Assembly: GCA_032768795.1 (NCBI GenBank)
Contig: CP136490.1
Coordinates: 186,001 to 250,000, forward strand
DNA from: Tremella fuciformis
Taxonomy: Eukaryota > Basidiomycota > Tremellomycetes > Tremellales > Tremellaceae
DNA: 64,000 nucleotides
Reading direction: 5' to 3'
Part shown: piece by piece, positions 1 to 11,546 of the stretch
How the letters are laid out: every line of letters starts with the position of its first letter
Position numbering within the stretch: position 1 is the stretch's first letter
Notes under the pieces: generated by a model
What the model was told of the DNA's origin: nothing
The model's database searches: none
Seen by the model: only the letters and a program-made list of their open reading frames with translations
Translations under genes and position numbers: made by a program

Positions 1-227
1 GTTATAGATACGACCGAGTGTAGCGATAGACACACGTGATGTATGACGAATCCCAAGTAAAGAAGAGGGAAGAGGATGTCCGATCCATATCGTAGGGAAA
101 TATGCTACAACATCTACGCGTCGCTGCGACAACCGAAAGGGTCGTCCTCGCTTCGGTGCCAGCCCCTGCACACCTCCATCGCATCCTCCCAGCTCTCGAC
201 GATCAACTAGGCTCTCGAGAGTATCGT
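1..227. other. 3' flank of the pyruvate carrier gene, no gene seen
   Basis: This stretch lies downstream of the minus-strand pyruvate carrier gene and runs to the window edge. I see no supported coding exon. The short open frames here have no recognisable composition or splice signals. Confidence 0.5.
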
Positions 228-656
228 CTACTTTGCCGCGGGGTGTTTCTGGCGGTAATCGTAGATCCTGTACAGCTGGGCGAGGCCGGTCGAGCCGACA
301 AAGAGGTTGACAGCAGCGAGGGAATAGTTGACGGGGATGATGACGAACGAGTAGCGCACCTGCTGTCAGCCCACCCAAACACTCAACAGGAACGAGGCAA
401 GAGCTGGGTCGTGAAGGCAGAGGTGAGGGGCGACTTGGCTCACCCAGATAAATCCAGTCGCAGCCAGCGCGACATTCTGGCTGACCGACAGCTTGTCCGC
501 GGGCCGCCCGAGGTCTTTCAGGCCAGCCGCGACGAGGGCCCACTTGGCCAAAGGCGCCCAGAAGAAGATGGTTTTCGGGCCAGCGGGGTGGTTCATGAAT
601 TGCTGCAGCTTGCTGCCGGTCGCGGCGGTCGCTGCTTGTGCTGCTGGGGCGGACAT
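228..656 (-). CDS. Mitochondrial pyruvate carrier subunit (MPC2/MPC3-like)
   Basis: Two exons, 656-444 and 359-228, are separated by an 84-nt GT-AG intron (443-360) and encode about 114 aa. The protein has the MPC core: GPKTIFFWAPLAKWALV, then LSVSQNVALAATGFIW, which continues across the splice junction as VRYSFVIIPVNYSLAAVN and ends in a basic YRIYDYRQKHPAAK-like tail. The family forms a hetero-oligomeric inner-membrane carrier that imports pyruvate into the matrix. The length and the FIW-x-RYS block match the MPC2-type subunit rather than MPC1. The start is the first ATG giving the short polar N-terminus; an upstream in-frame ATG at 782 would add an implausible leader. The gene is divergent from the PPT1 gene, with about 230 bp between the start codons. 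Confidence 0.9.
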
Positions 657-889
657 CTTCGCTGCGAGACTGAGGGGCAGGTGATGTATGATGATGAGTG
701 ATGAATGAAAATGCAGAGTGAGTGGGACGGAGCTGGAGCGGTTGCCACTTCGGGAAATGTCGGGGAGGGCCGAGTGTGGCACCTCCTCTCCACCACCGAG
801 GCCGAGGCACGTGATCCTTAAGATGCAGCGATGACGGCGGCGACAGAGCCAATGATGACATTGGCTTCTACACCGTCGGGCTCGACACG

Positions 890-2263
890 ATGCGACTAGG
901 CTGGTGGAGTCTCACTCTGGCACTGGCAGCGGCATCACTGTGCTCTGCCAGCCCGGTCTGGCTTCCGGGAGGCGAGCAGCTCCCGCTTGGCGTGCAGGAC
1001 ATACCGCGTCCGCTTGTCATATGGTCAGCTATGAGGTCCGACGACGTCAGGCACGGGCTGGGCGACACGGCGCTGTCAAAGGGTATCCAGGGGTTCATCG
1101 ACGATATCGGGTCCACCTACCCTGGGATATTTGTGTACTCTGTGCAGGTCCCGGAAGGCGGCAGCGAAGACGACGAGCGCAAGGCGGGGTTTGTGGGTCC
1201 AGTTCTTAAGAAATTCTATGAGGGGCGCTGATGATAGTATGGGAACGCCGAAGAGCAGGGGCAGGCAGGATGCGATCAGCTCGCAGGTATACCCGAGCTG
1301 CAAGGCGGGGTGAGTCGCGAGCTGAGAAGGGGTGGTGGGGCTGGCTAATTGATGGCAGTTTGACGCGATGGGGTTCTCGCAGGGGGGACTGTTCCTCAGG
1401 TGGTATGCGCAGTACTGCCCCGGCCCGAAGATACACAACCTCATCACTGTGGGTCTATCCTCGGCAGATGGGCAGCCACGCCTTCCGGGACATCAGAGGA
1501 GAGGCGGTAGTTGCAGAGCAGAGTCAGAGAGTCAGAGGTACTGGTGGCGGTAGTGGCTGGGGTAGTGGCAGGTGGAGAGGGGAGAAGGGCTAACGCCAAC
1601 AGTTCGGCACCCCGCACTACGGCATCGCCGCGCTCATCCCCTGCCCGACCCCGCCGACACTCACCTGCCTGCTCGCTGCTCGAGCAGCCCGAGCGGGCAT
1701 CTACACCCCGTGGGCGCAGACACATCTGGTGCAAGCTGCGTATTATAGGGATCCGGCGAGGCTGGACGAGTTTCTCGATGCGAATACCTTCCTGCGGGAC
1801 CTCAACGCGGAGGGTGTAGACGCGGCAGCGTCCGCTGGCGGCGGAGACGAAAGGGATGGTAGCGCGGCGGCTGGGGATGATGAGGCACTGGGGAAGAAGA
1901 AGGCGGGCGGGAGGGGCCTGGGACACCTGGCCAACTTTGTAGCGGTCATGTTTGACGCGGACCGTGAGTGGCCCCCCTCCCCTTTTACTTTCCTTCACCT
2001 CCTTCTTCCTCGTGGCTTTGTCTGATCCGTGACTAGGGACCGTCTCCCCCGCCCAGTCGGCGCACTTCGCCACGTACTCGCCTGAAAACAAGACACTCGT
2101 CATCCCTCTCCCCGAACAGCCCCTCTGGACACAAGATCGGATCGGCCTGCGTGCGCTCGACGCGAGTGGCGGGCTGTACCTCGAGCATTGCCCAGGCGAG
2201 CATATGGACCTTGATTCGGGGGATTGTGCGAAACGTATCGTGGAGCGGTGGGTGGGGCACTAG
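890..2263 (+). CDS. PPT1: Palmitoyl-protein thioesterase (PPT1 family)
   Basis: This is a lysosomal/vacuolar enzyme that removes palmitate from S-acylated cysteines. Proposed exons are 890-1023, 1051-1192, 1238-1309, 1359-1448, 1603-1963 and 2037-2263, giving 341 aa. A hydrophobic signal peptide is at residues 1-20. The VIW/HGLGD oxyanion motif, the nucleophile elbow GFDAMGFSQGG, the FGTPHYGI block, WAQTHLVQAAYYRDP and the late GEHMDL histidine segment are all present in family order. The catalytic Ser lies in FSQGG and the likely catalytic His in GEHM. The first intron would be only 27 nt and is in frame, so it may instead be a 9-residue insertion between VIW and HGLGD. The 154-nt fourth intron is long for this region but is needed to join IT to FGTPH. 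Confidence 0.9.
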
Positions 2264-2406
2264 CCACCGTCGATGAAACAGGGAGTTGTACCAGCATATC
2301 TAACCTGCTCACTTGTTACATGGACACGATATATGCATTGATCAGTGGAAATGACCTGTAATGAAATATGCTCAACACCCTGCACCCTCTCAACCCTGCC
2401 CACAGC

Positions 2407-4554
2407 TCATCGCGTCCGGATGATACCAGCATTGACCAACTTTTGAATCTTGCCCGCAATCTGTCATCAGCCTCTACCCCAGCCGAATTTAACAAAGACT
2501 CACCATCGGGTTCTTCATGTGGTCCATGAGGGCCCTCGGGTCCTGCTGCGAGTCGGACAACAGCTGCCGCATGACCGGATCGCTCATGATCTCCTGCACC
2601 TCGGGATCGCGCATGGCGCGCTCGTACGCCTGCTCGTCCGTCTCTGTCGACCGTTCCGCCTGGATATCGCCCATGACCTTGGCCATGTTGCTCTCGAGTT
2701 CACGGGTGTGCTGCCCGTCAGCCCACTAACTGTACCCCTGGTGGCGACTCACCTTTCGCTCCACGTCCAGCTCGGTGGCCTTTTGCAGCGTCTCGAGAGC
2801 CTTCGAGTTCTCCTTCATCGCCTGCTGCACGAGCGCTTTCCGTATGTACGCCTTGATGAATGTCGGATCATGCTTGATGGCCTCGTCAGCATCTTTGAGC
2901 GCTTCAGGCATGGCGAGGAGCTTGGTGTATGCGGCGGCACGGTTGTTGTAGCCTTTCGGATCCGTCGGCGCGCGCTTGATCGCCTCAGTATAGTGCTTGA
3001 CGGCGGTGGCAAAGTCGCCGGCCTACAGTCAGCCATATCCATCAAGACGGCAGAAGACACACCTTGAAGGCCGTGTTGCCCTCTTCTCGCGCGGCCTCTG
3101 CCTTCTCCGGGTCGATGTAGGCCTGTCGGTCCGCCTCTGCCTTGGCCTTTTCCGTCTCGCGCAGCTTGGTGAGAATGTCCGGCGTGCGGTGCTCGGTCAG
3201 AGACTTGGAGTAGTACTTGATGGCATTGGCCAAGTCGCCCTGCTTCTGGTATGCGGAACCGATACGCCCAAATGCCCTGCCCGTTAGCTGGGGTCTCATC
3301 GAGTGTTATACGCAACTGACTTTGCAATGATCTTGTAATCCGCCCTCAAGTCCCGACCCTCTTCGACAGCCTTCTCACATGTCTCGATGCACTTGGCGTA
3401 GTTGCCCTGCTCAAAGTAGACGGCTGTCATCAGCACACGTAGGAGAAGCCGCATGCTTACACACCACTGAGGTTGGTCAAGAATGTGACATCCTTCGGGT
3501 ACTTCTCCCAGGCCTTGTCGTACAGCCCGATCGCCTCCTCGAACCGCCTCGCCTTGTACGCGGCATTTCCCTTTGCCTTCAAGTCCTCTGCTTCCTTCTT
3601 GTCCGCATCGTCGGCTGGCTCGTCCACGTCCATCGCCTCGGCCTGCGCCTCTTCCGCTTTTGGCTTTTCGGGCTCGGACGAGAACGTCGAAGGGGGCGGC
3701 GCAGGCTTGGACGACGACGCAGAGGACGACGGGGTCGGGTCGGCGTCCATGGGCTTGTACCCTGGCGGAAGGTCGCTCGAGCCCGCCGGGCGCTCCATTG
3801 CATCCTGCGCGTCAGGCCCCCGTCCACTCGGGTGAAGGGCGACTCACCAGGTCGATGCCCATCGCCACACCGAGCACAGTGAGCATGCGCGGGTCGCTCA
3901 GCATGCTCGACATGTCCATGCCGCCCGCCCGTGGCCCAGCCTGCATCTGCCGCACCTTCGCCACGAACGCAGGGTCCTTCATAAACTCCTTGGTCTTGGG
4001 GTTGTTCTCGAGCTTGGTCAGAAGGGCCGGGTCGCTGAACATTTTGCCGAGGCCCATGTCATCCCCACCGGGGCCGAAGGGGCTGGACGTATCTGCGTCC
4101 ATGGCCTTCTTCACCTCTGCCAGGCCCTTCTTGCACACGTCCGAGGACGGCTCCGCCTCCAGGCCGGCCTCGTAGGCCATCACGGCCTCGGGGTATTGGC
4201 GCAGCCCGTGCAGCGCTGCGCCCTTGCGCGCGTGGCCCTTGCCGAACAAGGGGGAGAGCTCGATACACTGTATTATGTCAGCTTGGGTAGGGAGGCTAGT
4301 GGCAGGGTGGGCTTGCCTTCTCTGCATCCTCCAGTGCGCCCTGGTAGTCTTTCTGCCCCGACTTGGAGGCGGAGCGGTTCGAGTAGAGGACGTGGTTGGA
4401 CGGGTCGAGCGCGATGGCGTCCGAGTAGAGCTTCGTAGATGTGGGATAGTCTTTTGCCGAGAACGCCTTGTTGGCCTCGGCTTTGATGCTCGCGGCCTGC
4501 GGTCAGCACGCGATACCAGCGGCTGGGGAAGGCTCGATCACTCACGTCGGACAT
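2407..4554 (-). CDS. STI1: Hsp70/Hsp90 organising co-chaperone Sti1/Hop
   Basis: This cytosolic adaptor hands clients from Hsp70 to Hsp90 through TPR clamps. The gene has about eight exons. The first coding exon is only ATG TCC GAC (4554-4546). The protein has TPR1 ([23 protein letters not shown] and its following helices), a DP1 domain ([20 protein letters not shown]), an acidic Pro/Ser-rich linker, TPR2A ([24 protein letters not shown]), TPR2B ([14 protein letters not shown]) and a C-terminal DP2 ([22 protein letters not shown]), ending in GIIRTR. This is the full domain order, at about the usual 580 aa. The second intron has a GC donor (AAG|GCAAGC) with an AG acceptor. A TTC-nn-GAA heat-shock-like half-site pair lies upstream at 4730-4737. 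Confidence 0.95.
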
Positions 4555-4901
4555 GGTACTGGTTCTACTGACTGGAAGGAGGGGTTACTGAAAGGAGGCG
4601 CTGAGATGGGATGGGAGTATGGAGAGCGCTTCTGTGGGGTTACTAGCGGGAGCGGCGAGGGCAGTGAGAGGAGTGAGGAGAGGGGTTTGTATAGCTTTGA
4701 AGGGTACGAGGACGGCGACCAAAAGACGTTTCTCGAACATGCACGGTGGAGGTCGGGAAGGATTAGCAACACGAATATTAATCCAAATACTAATGCATTA
4801 GAAAAGCCGGACTTTATTAGCAAGTAGGACCGTCGGCCATTCTGGAGGGAGAAAGAGAGCAATGAAGCAGCACACAGACTAAATGCAACCAGCCTTGCAG
4901 C
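4555..4901. other. Sti1 promoter and 3' region of the epimerase gene
   Basis: This 347-bp gap lies between the Sti1 start and the end of the epimerase gene; both genes are on the minus strand. It becomes AT-rich around 4760-4810 (runs such as ATATTAATCC). Apart from the heat-shock-like element listed separately I see no gene. Confidence 0.5.
4730..4737. promoter_or_regulatory. Possible heat-shock element upstream of Sti1
   Basis: TTCTCGAA is two inverted nGAAn units (TTC-nn-GAA) about 180 bp upstream of the Sti1 start. Sti1 orthologues are classic Hsf1 targets, which makes the site plausible. Only two good units are visible and such short matches arise by chance. Confidence 0.25.
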
Positions 4902-5896
4902 TCAGCCCGCCCGCGACTCCCAACCCAGCAGCCGCTTCGCCTTCGTAGTGCCCCAGAAACTGCGCCGCTTGTCCCCCTCCCACCAACTCCTGTCCACCTC
5001 GCCATAAGTGCTCCTATCCCAGTACCGCTCCAACAGGTCCAGACTGCCCCAATCCTCTTTACTCTTGTACGGCTCCTCCACGCCTGCCCAGCATATCTGA
5101 TCGTCCACAATGTTGAACACCTCGTGCCCCTCCCAGGTGTCCGTCGTAAGCGCGAGGAATGCCGCCTCCGCGCAGGAGAACATTGGCGACCAGCCCCACA
5201 GGTCTTGCCACCGCAGGGTCGGCGCGGCAGTCTCTTGCGTCGGGCTGACGAGGTGAAATCGGAGAGAGGCGATACGTGTCCCGGGGTAGAACCGGCATAT
5301 CCCGTCCGCCTGCAGCTCGCAGATGCTAGCGCGTCAGTCCTGGCCATCATGTCAGACCTGGAGGGGCGCACGCCTTGCTGAGCGCGTATGCATCTTCCTG
5401 CTCGTCAGCGCACGCCGTGACTTCTGGTCAGGTGGGGACCGACGGGCCGCATCGCCGAGTCCTCTCTCAGCGGCAGGGAGGGGAAATACAGATGCCCCTC
5501 CGGGCCATAGGTCAGCCCCGCGGCGTTGCACGAGCTGGCCTGCACAAGCCGCCGTACCCCTCGCCTTGTACATGTCTCAAGCACATTGTACGATACGGCC
5601 ACGTTGTTGTTGTGCACCATGCGCGGGTCGTTCGAGAGGGGATTGGGGATGGCCGCGAGCTGCACCACTCCATCAAAGGGCCCTTGCGTATCGAGCTGCG
5701 CGTCGAGCGCGGTGTAGTCGGCCAGGTCGACGACGTCTGAGGTGAATGTTGAGGGGTGCTTCTTCTTCAGCTCGGCCAGGCGGGCGGGGGCGATGGGGCG
5801 CTGGTCGATGGCGTGGACGGTGTGTCCTCGGGCGAGACACCATTCGAGCATGTAGTCGCCCACGAGACCGGTGGCCCCCGTCAGCAGGATCCTCAT
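4902..5896 (-). CDS. NAD(P)-dependent epimerase/dehydratase, extended SDR
   Basis: The protein begins MRILLTGATGLVGDYMLEW, a Rossmann GxxGxxG nucleotide-binding loop. It continues with VDLADYTALDAQL, VVQLAAIPNP and the catalytic region, where YALSK supplies the Tyr and Lys of the YxxxK dyad. Three exons follow from the junctions P|EDAYALSK and SKA|ICELQADG, with introns near 5433-5390 and 5372-5326. The C-terminal half contains FNIVDD and the closing DRSWWEGDKRRSFWGTTKAK block typical of fungal NAD-dependent epimerases. Length is about 300 aa. The exact sugar-nucleotide or other substrate cannot be told from sequence. The start is the ATG directly before the Rossmann strand; the upstream ATG at 5932 adds an unlikely leader. 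Confidence 0.85.
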
Positions 5897-6652
5897 TGTC
5901 AGAGGAGCGGTGAGTAGGTAGTGAGATGTCAAGTGCTCTGCTCAGCTCCTCCCCATATGCTCCAGCACACCCATAGTTCACGCCTCGCTGTCAATTAGCA
6001 GATTGTCAGTGGACCATGCCCGGATGAGGCCCCGCAATTAGACACGTTCTCACCACGTGTTCGATCGTAGCTGTGACCCTGAGAAGCTGTGTTGTGACGC
6101 TGTTGGCCTTGGCATCGTTCCCGCAAATATCATCGTCTCTCTCATCGCCAAGACCATCCCTCTTCTTCTCTTTCTCCTCTCTTGTCTCTACTCTCGCCGC
6201 CACTTCAGAGCTCTACCGAAAGACTTCTAATCGCCCAACACTCCTTTCAACGGTACTCTCCCCGCCTGTCACCTCGAACATCCCTCGTCGCTATAGCGCA
6301 GTCATCACACCGCCTTTCACTCTCCGCCCCCTCATCGACCGCACCTCAACCACGCCTCGCCCCGCCCCCATCGTCACCAGGTCGACACCCATCAGCATCA
6401 TCAGCATCAGCCACCCCGCGGCGATCCAAAGGCTTTCCACCTCACCCATAGCATAGCGCCTGCGCTTGCGGTGAAACGAGGAATCCACGTTCCTGCCCCT
6501 TTCGTTGGGTGATCCGACCCCTTTCTTCGCGCCTGCACCCCCACTGAAAAACACCCTCCAGCCATGAGCATGACCAGTGAGCACATCGTCCTCCCTACAC
6601 GTTGCCTCTCTCCCCACCTACTACTATATTACCCGCCGTCTAATTGTGCACA
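5897..6652. other. Divergent intergenic region before the Ca2+/H+ exchanger
   Basis: This 756-bp gap lies between two divergently read genes. The half next to the exchanger is strongly pyrimidine-rich on the plus strand (CTTCTTCTCTTTCTCCTCTC around 6151-6185 and many CCCC/TC tracts to 6600), as expected for a fungal promoter and 5' UTR. Open frames crossing it are compositionally biased and have no supported product. Confidence 0.5.
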
Positions 6653-8896
6653 ATGTCCATGGACCAAGCTGACCGCCGCGTCTCGTTCCCCTCCGACCAA
6701 CTCGACCCCCCTGCTCACCCCTCTCAAATCGACATGCCCTCCGCATCTGCAGACCCCGACCCCATCACGGCCTCTCCGCCGTCCACCCTCTCCGGCCACG
6801 ATGCCTCCCGGCCGGCACAGATCCCCCCGACCGTCGAAGAGGAGGGTATGGCTGGACCCCGCAAGAGGCCAAATCGGCAGGTCACAGTGGACACCACGGC
6901 CGGTCGGACCACCCCGTCTGCCTCGCGACGCCAGACGAGCGAGTCGGCGCGCAGTAGGAGACAGAGCACCGATCCGAACATTGGGGTGTTGCGGCGTATG
7001 ACCACGGGCCTCCTTACGGAAAAGAAGATCGGCAAGGCTCCGACATATGCGAGTAGCTTCAAAGCTGCAATTATGAGCAGCTGGCTCAACATCCTGCTGG
7101 TTTTCATCCCCATCAGTGTGTTCGGACTCTCTTCGCCCGAGGTTTTGGGCTGATGGTGCAGGCTGGGCATTGCATTTTGTGAAAGAAGGAGGCAACGATA
7201 AGATCAGCGATACCGCCGTGTTCATTACCAGCTTCATCGCCATCATCCCTCTTGGTGCGCCTACATCTTTGTGCAACGCCCTTGCTGACCTTTCAGCCGG
7301 CCTGCTGGGCTTTGCAACGGAAGAAGCGGCCCTGCGGCTCGGTCAGACCCTCGGTGGTCTTCTCAATGCGACACTTGGCAACGTGGTCGAACTGATCGTT
7401 GCCATCCTCGCGCTCATCAAGTGTGAACTCGAAGTCGTCCAGTCGTCCCTGGTAGGAAGTATTTTGTCAAACTTGCTGCTTGTGCTGGGCATGTAAGCTT
7501 CTCAACTCGTTGAAGGCAGCCTGTGCTCACGTCCAGGTGCTTCTTCGCTGGTGGTGTCCGCTTCTCCGAACAGGTCATCAAAGGCACAGCAGCACAGCTC
7601 AACTCTTCACTGCTCTTGATCGCCGTCATTGCGGTCCTCATCCCCTCCGCCTTCCACTTCTCGGTCAACACCACCGACGATGGATCGTCGACCGAGACAC
7701 TCTCCGACGCGGCCGAAGGAAAGGACCTGCTGGCAATGAGTCACGGAGTGGCGGTGTTGCTGCTCGTTCTGTACCTCAGCTACCTCTTGTTCCAGATGTG
7801 GACACACGCGGTGTGCACCTCCCTCCACTGCCTCCTTCGCGCTGATTGTAGTCCCTTTACACCGACGAGCACTCCGAATCGACGGCATACGCCCCAGAGG
7901 TCAGGGGCGTTCGTGAGAAGTTCCGAATGCCCGAAAGGATCCGAAGTCGGCTCAGCAGGCGCAAGAAGACAGACGAAGAGGATGGTACTGGATCGAGCAG
8001 CACCACTGCCGTCGCAAGCAACGGAACCTCCGCCGAACTCACTACGCCCGTGGAGAACGGGACCACTACCGCGGCTAGTCACGACGACGAGGACGAGGAA
8101 GAAGAGGTGCCGCAGATGAACATGGTGTCTACCGTGGTGAGTCCGCGGTTTTGCAGAACGATCAAGCGCGGTGACTCACGTCAGATCGTCATGGCTCTCG
8201 ATGCCGTCTTGGTCGGCGTCACTGCGGAGTGGCTGGTGGACTCCATCAACGGGCTGGTCGAGGCGCACCCCTCTCTATCGGCAGAATGGGTCGGCCTTAT
8301 CCTGCTTCCCATCGTAAGTCACTCCAACTTTGGCTAAGAGCATGCCTAAACGGTCAGGTCGGTAATGCTGCCGAACACTTCACTGCAGTCTCCGTCTCGA
8401 TCAAGGACAAGATCGACCTGTCCGTCTCTGTGGCCGTGGGGTCGTCCATTCAGATCGCACTCTTTGTCATTCCCGTCATTGAGCTCTTGGCATGGACAAT
8501 CGGCAAGCCTATGACGTGAGTGACCCATATGCGCTGTTGATGATCTGAGCTGACTCCAGGCTGCTCTTTGATCGTGCGATACTTGTCACTCCACCGAACG
8601 AAGCTGATGTGCAGCGTACGAGTCGATCGTCTTGTTCTTGTCCGTCATCATCGTCAACCAGACGCTTGCCGTGAGCAGTCTTGCCTACTGAGGAGCCGCC
8701 TTTGCTGATCGCTTCGCAGGACGGTCGCAGTAACTGGGCTGAGGGCGCCGTGTTGATGGTGCTATACCTCATCATCGCCGTCTCGTTCTGGTACTACCCC
8801 GTGAGTCACCCCTCCTGCCCAAGTTGTGGGGCAAGCTGACGCGCGCAGGGAAGCAATACTGCCACTCTCCTCGGCTGCGGTACTGGCACGTCGTGA
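6653..8896 (+). CDS. VCX1: Vacuolar Ca2+/H+ exchanger (CaCA superfamily, VCX1-like)
   Basis: This multi-pass antiporter sequesters cytosolic Ca2+ into the vacuole using the proton gradient. About ten exons encode a Ser/Arg-rich cytosolic N-terminus (residues 1-130) followed by about eleven membrane helices. The two diagnostic c-repeats are intact: [15 protein letters not shown] in the first half and [15 protein letters not shown] in the second, each with the acidic residue used for cation binding. A central acidic loop ([13 protein letters not shown]) separates the halves. The introns are 40-55 nt and the frame is restored at every junction, for example IPIS|WALHFV and [11 protein letters not shown]. 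The last exon encodes [15 protein letters not shown]. In relatives this exchanger is linked to calcineurin signalling. Confidence 0.93.
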
Positions 8897-9204
8897 TCCC
8901 AATTCGGACGGGGGCGTCTTGTCCATCTGAAAGCGAAACAAACCAAAAACACGAAAGATCGTACTGTTTTCTTCGAAATAGACAGAGTGCGGCGGAGCTG
9001 TACAATAATGTGTATCCATCTATCTCAGATTCCGTGTACATATCCATGGTCATACCAAGCATACATGCGCTGGGTCAGCGGGTCCGCGGATTAGTACTGT
9101 AGTGCCAATCACCGACTCGCATCGTCGACATCGCTATTTCAGGTACGATGCTGACAGATATAACTTCTTCGATCTAACCTGACCCCGAGATCCCCAACGC
9201 CCGC
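8897..9204. other. Convergent 3' region, exchanger / aldo-keto reductase
   Basis: This 308-bp gap lies between two converging stop codons. It is AT-rich (for example AAACAAACCAAAAACACG near 8935), in keeping with 3' UTRs and poly(A) signals. No gene is seen. Confidence 0.5.
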
Positions 9205-10910
9205 TCAAACATGTCCGGACTGCACATCAGCGTGACGCGGTTTCAGTAACCGCACAACTGACAATAGCGACAGGCTCGTACGGCTCGTCAATGTACTTTT
9301 TCTCCTCGGGCGTCAGTTCGAAATGCACGCCGTCTGCCGTCAGCCTCCTCTCTATACAGGTGTAGGACCCACCGATCAGCTCGGCGAGGCGCTCAAGACT
9401 CGTGCTGCCCACAATGGGCGCCGTGACGAAATCATTGGCCAGGCTCCAGGCCAGGGCGACCTGGGCCATGGACACGCCGCGCTTCTTGGCGATCTCTTCG
9501 GTGCGCTCGTTGATTGCTTTGAGGGCGCCCGAGGGCTCGTGGAACCCGCGGGACTTGTACCCCCTACACCGCTCAGCTCGTTCCTCTGACTCAGAGGAGG
9601 ACTCACACGTCGCTCTCTGCGCGCGTGGTGGACAGGCTGACCTTCCATGGACGGGCGAGGTATCCTCGGCACAGGGGAGACCAGGGGATACACCCCACGC
9701 CCATCATCTATTCTCAGCCCTCCCCAAGCATTTACTTGGCGGCCGCTTGCTCAAGCGGCTCGTGCCTGAAGACAAAGAGGCGCACCTTGAGAGTAGGCAT
9801 CATCTCGCGCTCTTCTTCCCTGTACGCGGCGTTGTGGAAGTTTTGCATCGAGATGAAGGGCGTGAGGTTCTTGTTGATGGCGTAGTCTGCGATGAGCCCT
9901 CTCGGACTTGCTTCTCAAGGGGTAGACATACTTTGCATGGCCTGGAACTGATATGCCCAGCAGGAAGACATGCCGATGTAGCGAACCCATCCAGCCTGTA
10001 CAACGTCGTGTAGCGCTTGCATCTGTCGTGAGCTTCGCTTAGTAAGAGAATGATGTGAACGAACAGTCTCGGCAATCGGGGTGTCATAGTCGAAACTACT
10101 CTCAGCACATTCCATAGCCCATGAGCTGACTCACCGGTGACACTGCAGCACGTCAATGTAGTCGAGCTGGAGACGCTCCAAGGACAGCTTGACCGACTCG
10201 AAGATGTGCTCAAGAGTCAGTAGACTTCAGCAATGTGTACTGTTTCGGCACACCTTCCTGCTCAGGCCGTGCTGGTTGACATAACCGGCCTGATCCAGCC
10301 CCTCGTCCGTGTTCGGCTTGTCCTTCTGCAAACCCGTCCAAACAGGATTGTACAACTATTCTTCAGCTCGGACTCACCGCAATCCTCTAGCTGATCACCT
10401 TGGTAAGCACGACAACCGACTCGCGGGGGCACTGAAATCAGTCCGGCGGCTCGCTGTTAAAATCCCGGCAAGAGGAGCTCACGCCGATTTCCTTGAGTGC
10501 CTTGCCGAGCACAATTTCGGACACGCCGCCAGAGTACGTGTTGGCGGTACTGCGTCTCAGCCTCGTCCCACCATAAGCAAACTATGCACTCGAAGGTGTT
10601 GACGCCCCGCTCGTAGGCGTACTTGATGTGCTCGATACCCTCTTTCTCGCCGAGTACCCAGGGAGCCCAGCTGAGAGTCAGCAAGTCTAACATCACTGAC
10701 GAGAGGTATGGCTCACTCGGGCGTGCCGTACGACATGCAGCCGCTGACGATCAGCACTGGAACACTTCCGTGACTTGGGTCAGACTCACAGGATGATCTT
10801 GGACACCTTGAGACCACTCTGGCCAAGCCGGACTACCGATGAGTGACAGGCCGAGAGTGAGCGATGTGGTACTTACCGTACGGCATCTTCTTCTCCTGTT
10901 TCGTGGACAT
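9205..10910 (-). CDS. Aldo-keto reductase (aryl-alcohol dehydrogenase-like)
   Basis: This is an NADPH-dependent carbonyl reductase of the AKR (TIM-barrel) superfamily. Many small exons join to give LGQSGLKVSKIIL-GCMSYGTPEWAPWVLGEKEG, then RGVNTFDTANTYSGGVSE (the FDTAxxYS signature with the catalytic Asp and Tyr), LTKV, LERLQLDYIDVLQCHR (the QxHR block), ARAEKPAAK-like sequence, MSMAQVALAWSL, VGSTSLERLAEL and a terminal IDEPYEPVAISGHV. The last exon is short: an intron after PVAI brings in the SGHV tail and the stop at 9205. With roughly ten introns in 1.7 kb it is the most intron-dense gene in the window. The specific substrate is not predictable. Confidence 0.88.
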
Positions 10911-11546
10911 CTTGACGGTTCTGTAGTGCTGAATGAGAGATGAAGAGGAGGAACGGAGATGACCAGGGGTTATTTATGGGCAATCTCACGTATCGACCAG
11001 GCCGGTGGAGGTAAAGAGGTGGAGGTCCGTGCAGACACGTGGCGAAGAAGCTTATCCTTCGGAGGGGTTCCGAAGATGTCTTTCGTCCTTGTCATTCGAC
11101 AATGTAGTCCATCAGCCACAGCGAGCGGACAAGCCGCCTCGAGGCGATGACTCGTATGCCTCGGCGGGTCGATAAGCTAGTCAGTAGACCGAGAAACTAC
11201 ACAAAACAACTATGTCCGGCACTCCCCTTGCACACCATTGATCGCTTGCTGGTGTCTTGGTATCACCATTAGTGGTGCGGCGTGCCGACACCACGATCGC
11301 AAACGCGGTCTGTTCAAGGGTCTCCGGCAGATTGACTCTGATCGTGTCGATGTCACGAACCAACTGACCGCCACCAGGCCCGCCGCCACCGAGGGGCAAG
11401 CGACACACACCTTTCGGTCTGATGGGTTTGGCGATGTGTGCGCTTCTCCCCGAAAGAAGCGCGCCGGCCCTGCATCGCTACCATAAACGGTGTCGAATGG
11501 CTTGCCGCCCACTTGCCTGCTTCTCAAATGTCCATCTGAGAGCGCC
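10911..11546. other. Divergent intergenic region before CHAT1
   Basis: This 636-bp gap lies between the aldo-keto reductase start and the proposed CHAT1 start. The frame at about 11300-11486 (region of FRSDGFGDVCASPRKKRAG) has protein-like composition and could be an unrecognised 5' exon of CHAT1, since the other CHAT genes begin with an extra N-terminal segment. I could not find splice sites that join it. Confidence 0.4.

Noticed and set aside
1449..1467. A 19-nt intron in the thioesterase gene (GTGGGT to GGCAG), giving ITMGSHAF
   Set aside because: A longer intron ending at 1602 joins IT to FGTPHYGI, which is the true family motif, and the following sequence then matches PPT1 throughout.
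6073..6456. Open frames in the region upstream of the Ca2+/H+ exchanger
   Set aside because: They are produced by a pyrimidine-rich promoter (Ser/Pro/Thr-rich in every frame) and have no domain signal.
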